Shown: piece after piece, positions 61,301-64,000 of the stretch
Layout of the letters: every line of letters begins with the position of its first letter
Numbering within the stretch: the stretch's first letter is position 1
Source of the DNA: Lichenostomus cassidix
Lineage: Eukaryota > Chordata > Aves > Passeriformes > Meliphagidae
DNA: 64,000 bases
NCBI GenBank assembly: GCA_008360975.2
Contig: CM039182.1
Location: 25,640,324-25,704,323 of the forward strand
Reading direction: 5' to 3'
Notes under the pieces: generated by a model
Databases searched by the model: none
Told to the model about the DNA's origin: nothing
What the model saw: the letters and a program-made list of their open reading frames with translations, nothing else
Made by a program: the position numbers and the translations under genes

Positions 61301-64000
61301 ATGAATAGGAATCAAGAGGAAATTACCTGCTTTTTATCAATAGTCACTATTTCCTCTGTCTGCAGAGGCTTGGAGGAGAATAGTTGGTATCTCTATTATT
61401 AAAATGTCAAGTTGTTTCTTTTGTAGATTTCTGGAGTGCATATGTTTTGTTACAGCACAAAGAGTGCACGTTCTGTGTGCACAGGGAACACAATGTCTTT
61501 TATAGTTTTTAATACTACCATTGTGAGGAGCGAGGAACAAAAATAAGTGGTGCTCTTGTCTTCCTTCACATAGAGGGATTGCTCAGTTGCCCCAAGTCCT
61601 GTGAAGGAGCATCAGAGATTGGAGTACAACGTTTGCAGAGGAGAGATTTGAAGGAACCCTGTGACTGCCTAGCTGTAAATGCTGGCTACTCTATAATAGA
61701 AAGAAGAGAGGGTGGGCACACTGTCCCCTGCAATGATCACTGAGACAAGTTCGTAGCTAGGCCTGATTTGCCTTTAACAGTAATTTTAGATGGTTTAACC
61801 TGTGTAAAGCAATTGATAACTTGCTGCAGTGGAAAGTAAAGAAGGTTTTTAGGACAAAAATGAGCCCTTTTTCTTTTTTCTTGTGAAATAGACATAGCTG
61901 CTGGTTTTCTGGACCTTAAATTGTCTGAGGTGAGGCACTGGGTGGTGATTTCTAGCAAAAATATCCTGTGGCTTGAGGAACTCTCTGAGACACAAATGGT
62001 TAGATGCTGGAAGAATATTATGGGGAAACATCATTACAGACTTACCTTTTTCTTGTACTCGACACTAAGCGCCCTTTGTTTAATGGTGTTGAAAACAGAG
62101 CTTTGGTCTCACCTATATGCTTGTTCTTGTGTCCTCCTTTGGGTAGTGGGGAATTGGCCTCACATAGTAGTAGTTTCCCCCAAGTGGTGGAGGAATGAAA
62201 TGGTTTTCTGTGCCACATCCTGAGATGGGGTGCAGCAACAGAGTCTGAGTCTTCTAATGTCTGATCCAGCCCTTGAAGCAGAATCAAGTATCTGAACTGC
62301 TGCAAGTTAAGTATAATCAACTCTTTGCAGACAATTCTCTTTTTTGCAGTTAAAATACACTCATGCAGGTGGATAATCTAATGCAATTTGACTATATTTT
62401 ATAACTTAAAGGGAACAGGTGTGTTATCTAAGAAACATCTGCCCATACTCTTGAAATTATATATTCTGGTTCAGCTGATAAAAAATAAAATTGGCAAATC
62501 TAGGAAAATTAACATTTTTCTATGACCAACTTGAACTTGAGATTGGCCACCTGAAAAATGAGAAGCTCATTGGGGCTTAATTTTAATTTACCTTGTTCTT
62601 TTGCTGTTCAGGCAGCTTCCTTTCATTAAAAAAATATATAAAATATGTATTGCTGAATATTCCCTGACACAAAATTATGTACTCTGTTTTCCTACTGTTT
62701 CTACTTCTGATATGATGTGTTGTTCATCCACCAGGTCTGCGTGGTATTTACAGTCTCTTTGGGTTTCTAAAATCAGTGTGGGTATTCTCAAATTTCCTTT
62801 TAATTTTTTAAAATAAAATAGTATCTGTATTTCAAACCTTTAATGGAAGTTTCAGCCAGTTTTGTCTATGTAGAAGTTTCAGACTGTAATTGTACTCGTA
62901 CTAATTTTCATGTTGAGAGGATAACATGTCGTGGAGGAAATGACACAAAATAGAAAATATACCTATGTAACAAAATAATTAGAATTATTTTTTCTCTACA
63001 GAGTGTTACAGGTTTATTTGAAATGTGGTTTTAATTGCATTAAAATAGATGGAACTCATTTTCTACTGTTTCACACCATTTGTTGGGTTTCATACCCTTT
63101 TGTTGACCAGAACAACCATTAGAAAAACACCAGTGTATTACACTTCCTGTGAGCACAAATGACTATCAGAAGACCAGAATGATAAATCAAGGTCAGTGCT
63201 TATCTTGCAAATAAAAGACTAAGGAGCAGCTGGTCATCATGACTGAGCCTAAAATGAGATTCTTCAGTCTGTGTTTAAACAGTTCATGTTGGAAAAGGCA
63301 GTGAAAATCCAGTATTTCCTGTTTTGTGCCACAGATGCTTAGGAGTGTTTAGTGCTTTTGAAATGAAAACAATTTGTCTAAGTACCTTTTAAAATCTAGG
63401 ACTCTCTAGGGATGTCTAACTTTATACTCTATTTTAGTATTTTAATACTCCTTGCAAATAAAAAATAGCCCTAGAGTCTAAATTTTTACTTTAAAAAGAA
63501 AAAAAAAAGCTTGCTTTTCATAGTATGGAATTCTAAGTGCAGCATATATTTGCATTTCTCTGCATTTATAGATCTGTACTGGAAATTATGTTGAAAATAA
63601 TACAGAAAAGGGTCACAACCACCCTAAAAGTGAACAGGATAACATCTTCGGATGTAAAGATTTTTGCAGCAGGCACAATTTGTGAACATAAGTATCAGTT
63701 GCAGCTATTTGATCCATTCTTCCTTCAATTCTAATTATTGAAGGAAATGTCAAAAACATGAAGACTGTATGTGTAAAAATGCTCAAGACTTGATGTCAGG
63801 ATGTGTTCATATCAGGAAATATTGAGTGATCGGAATATTCATGTGCACAGGAGTATAGAGATGAAAACAGAACTACACTAATGTGTGTGGGAAACTGATG
63901 TAGTAAATTCATTTCAGATGGAAGAATTTACCAATTTTCAGTGTTGGTTCCCTCAACAAATGTTGCACCCCTTTCATTGTCCCAGGTGAAGAAGCTGAAG

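Larger units (their letters stand above)
36740..64000 (+). other. First part of NXPH1 intron
   Basis: No later NXPH1 exon is found: no plus-strand frame with the conserved neurexophilin C-terminal domain exists up to the window edge. The interval is GC-rich to about 37.9 kb, mixed to about 43.6 kb, then AT-rich and poor in features. Open frames such as 130 codons at 42,258-42,650, 166 codons at 44,270-44,770 and 110 codons at 60,024-60,356 (minus) show no recognisable domains. Apart from the elements listed separately, 47-56 kb and 59-64 kb contain nothing I can identify. Confidence 0.7.

Noticed and set aside
1..64000. CRISPR array, tRNA/rRNA genes, prokaryotic operon features
   Set aside because: No regularly spaced direct repeats, no complete tRNA cloverleaf or rRNA segment, and coding density and repeat content are vertebrate.

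Overview
The window looks like a piece of a bird (sauropsid) chromosome. It has no operon-like coding density. Several truncated CR1 LINEs carry the bird/reptile 3' end (runs related to ATTCTATG), and there are GGAA/GGGA microsatellites, one endogenous-retrovirus remnant and one strong CpG island. No multi-exon gene is complete here.

Layout. Positions 1-34,780 are gene-poor flank. They hold a CR1 tail that runs into a long GGAA microsatellite (730-979), a minus-strand retroviral env/LTR remnant (about 1,111-2,850), a second GGGA/GGAA tract (12,669-12,797), CR1 copies at 14,085-14,857 (+), 17,811-18,535 (-) and 19,050-19,345 (-), and an old, decayed CR1-group relic at about 22,935-24,480 (-). 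Two inverted-repeat structures also lie here: a perfect 25-bp-arm hairpin (25,864-25,916) and a long imperfect hairpin with 123-bp arms (31,848-32,248).

Positions about 34,780-37,935 form a CpG island. It contains the one gene part I can name: the first coding exon of NXPH1 (neurexophilin-1, a secreted alpha-neurexin ligand) on the plus strand. The exon is about 36,578-36,739, with the start codon at 36,686 and 18 codons of signal peptide before a phase-0 GTGAGT donor. The leader carries a 21-codon upstream ORF. The rest of the mature protein is not in the window, so 36,740-64,000 is read as the start of a long intron.

That intron contains further GC-rich segments (37.5-37.9, 39.9-40.2 and 43.24-43.5 kb), a (CCCGT)10 tract, an AT-rich block dense in homeodomain cores (38.09-38.25 kb), a CR1 copy with a reverse-transcriptase fragment (56,911-57,896, minus) and a few unidentified decayed reading frames.

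Most open frames of 60-180 codons look like chance or lie in GC-rich or repetitive DNA, and I have not called them genes. I found no convincing new biological system. The long hairpin at 31.8-32.2 kb is the most unusual structure and is not explained by any family I can name.
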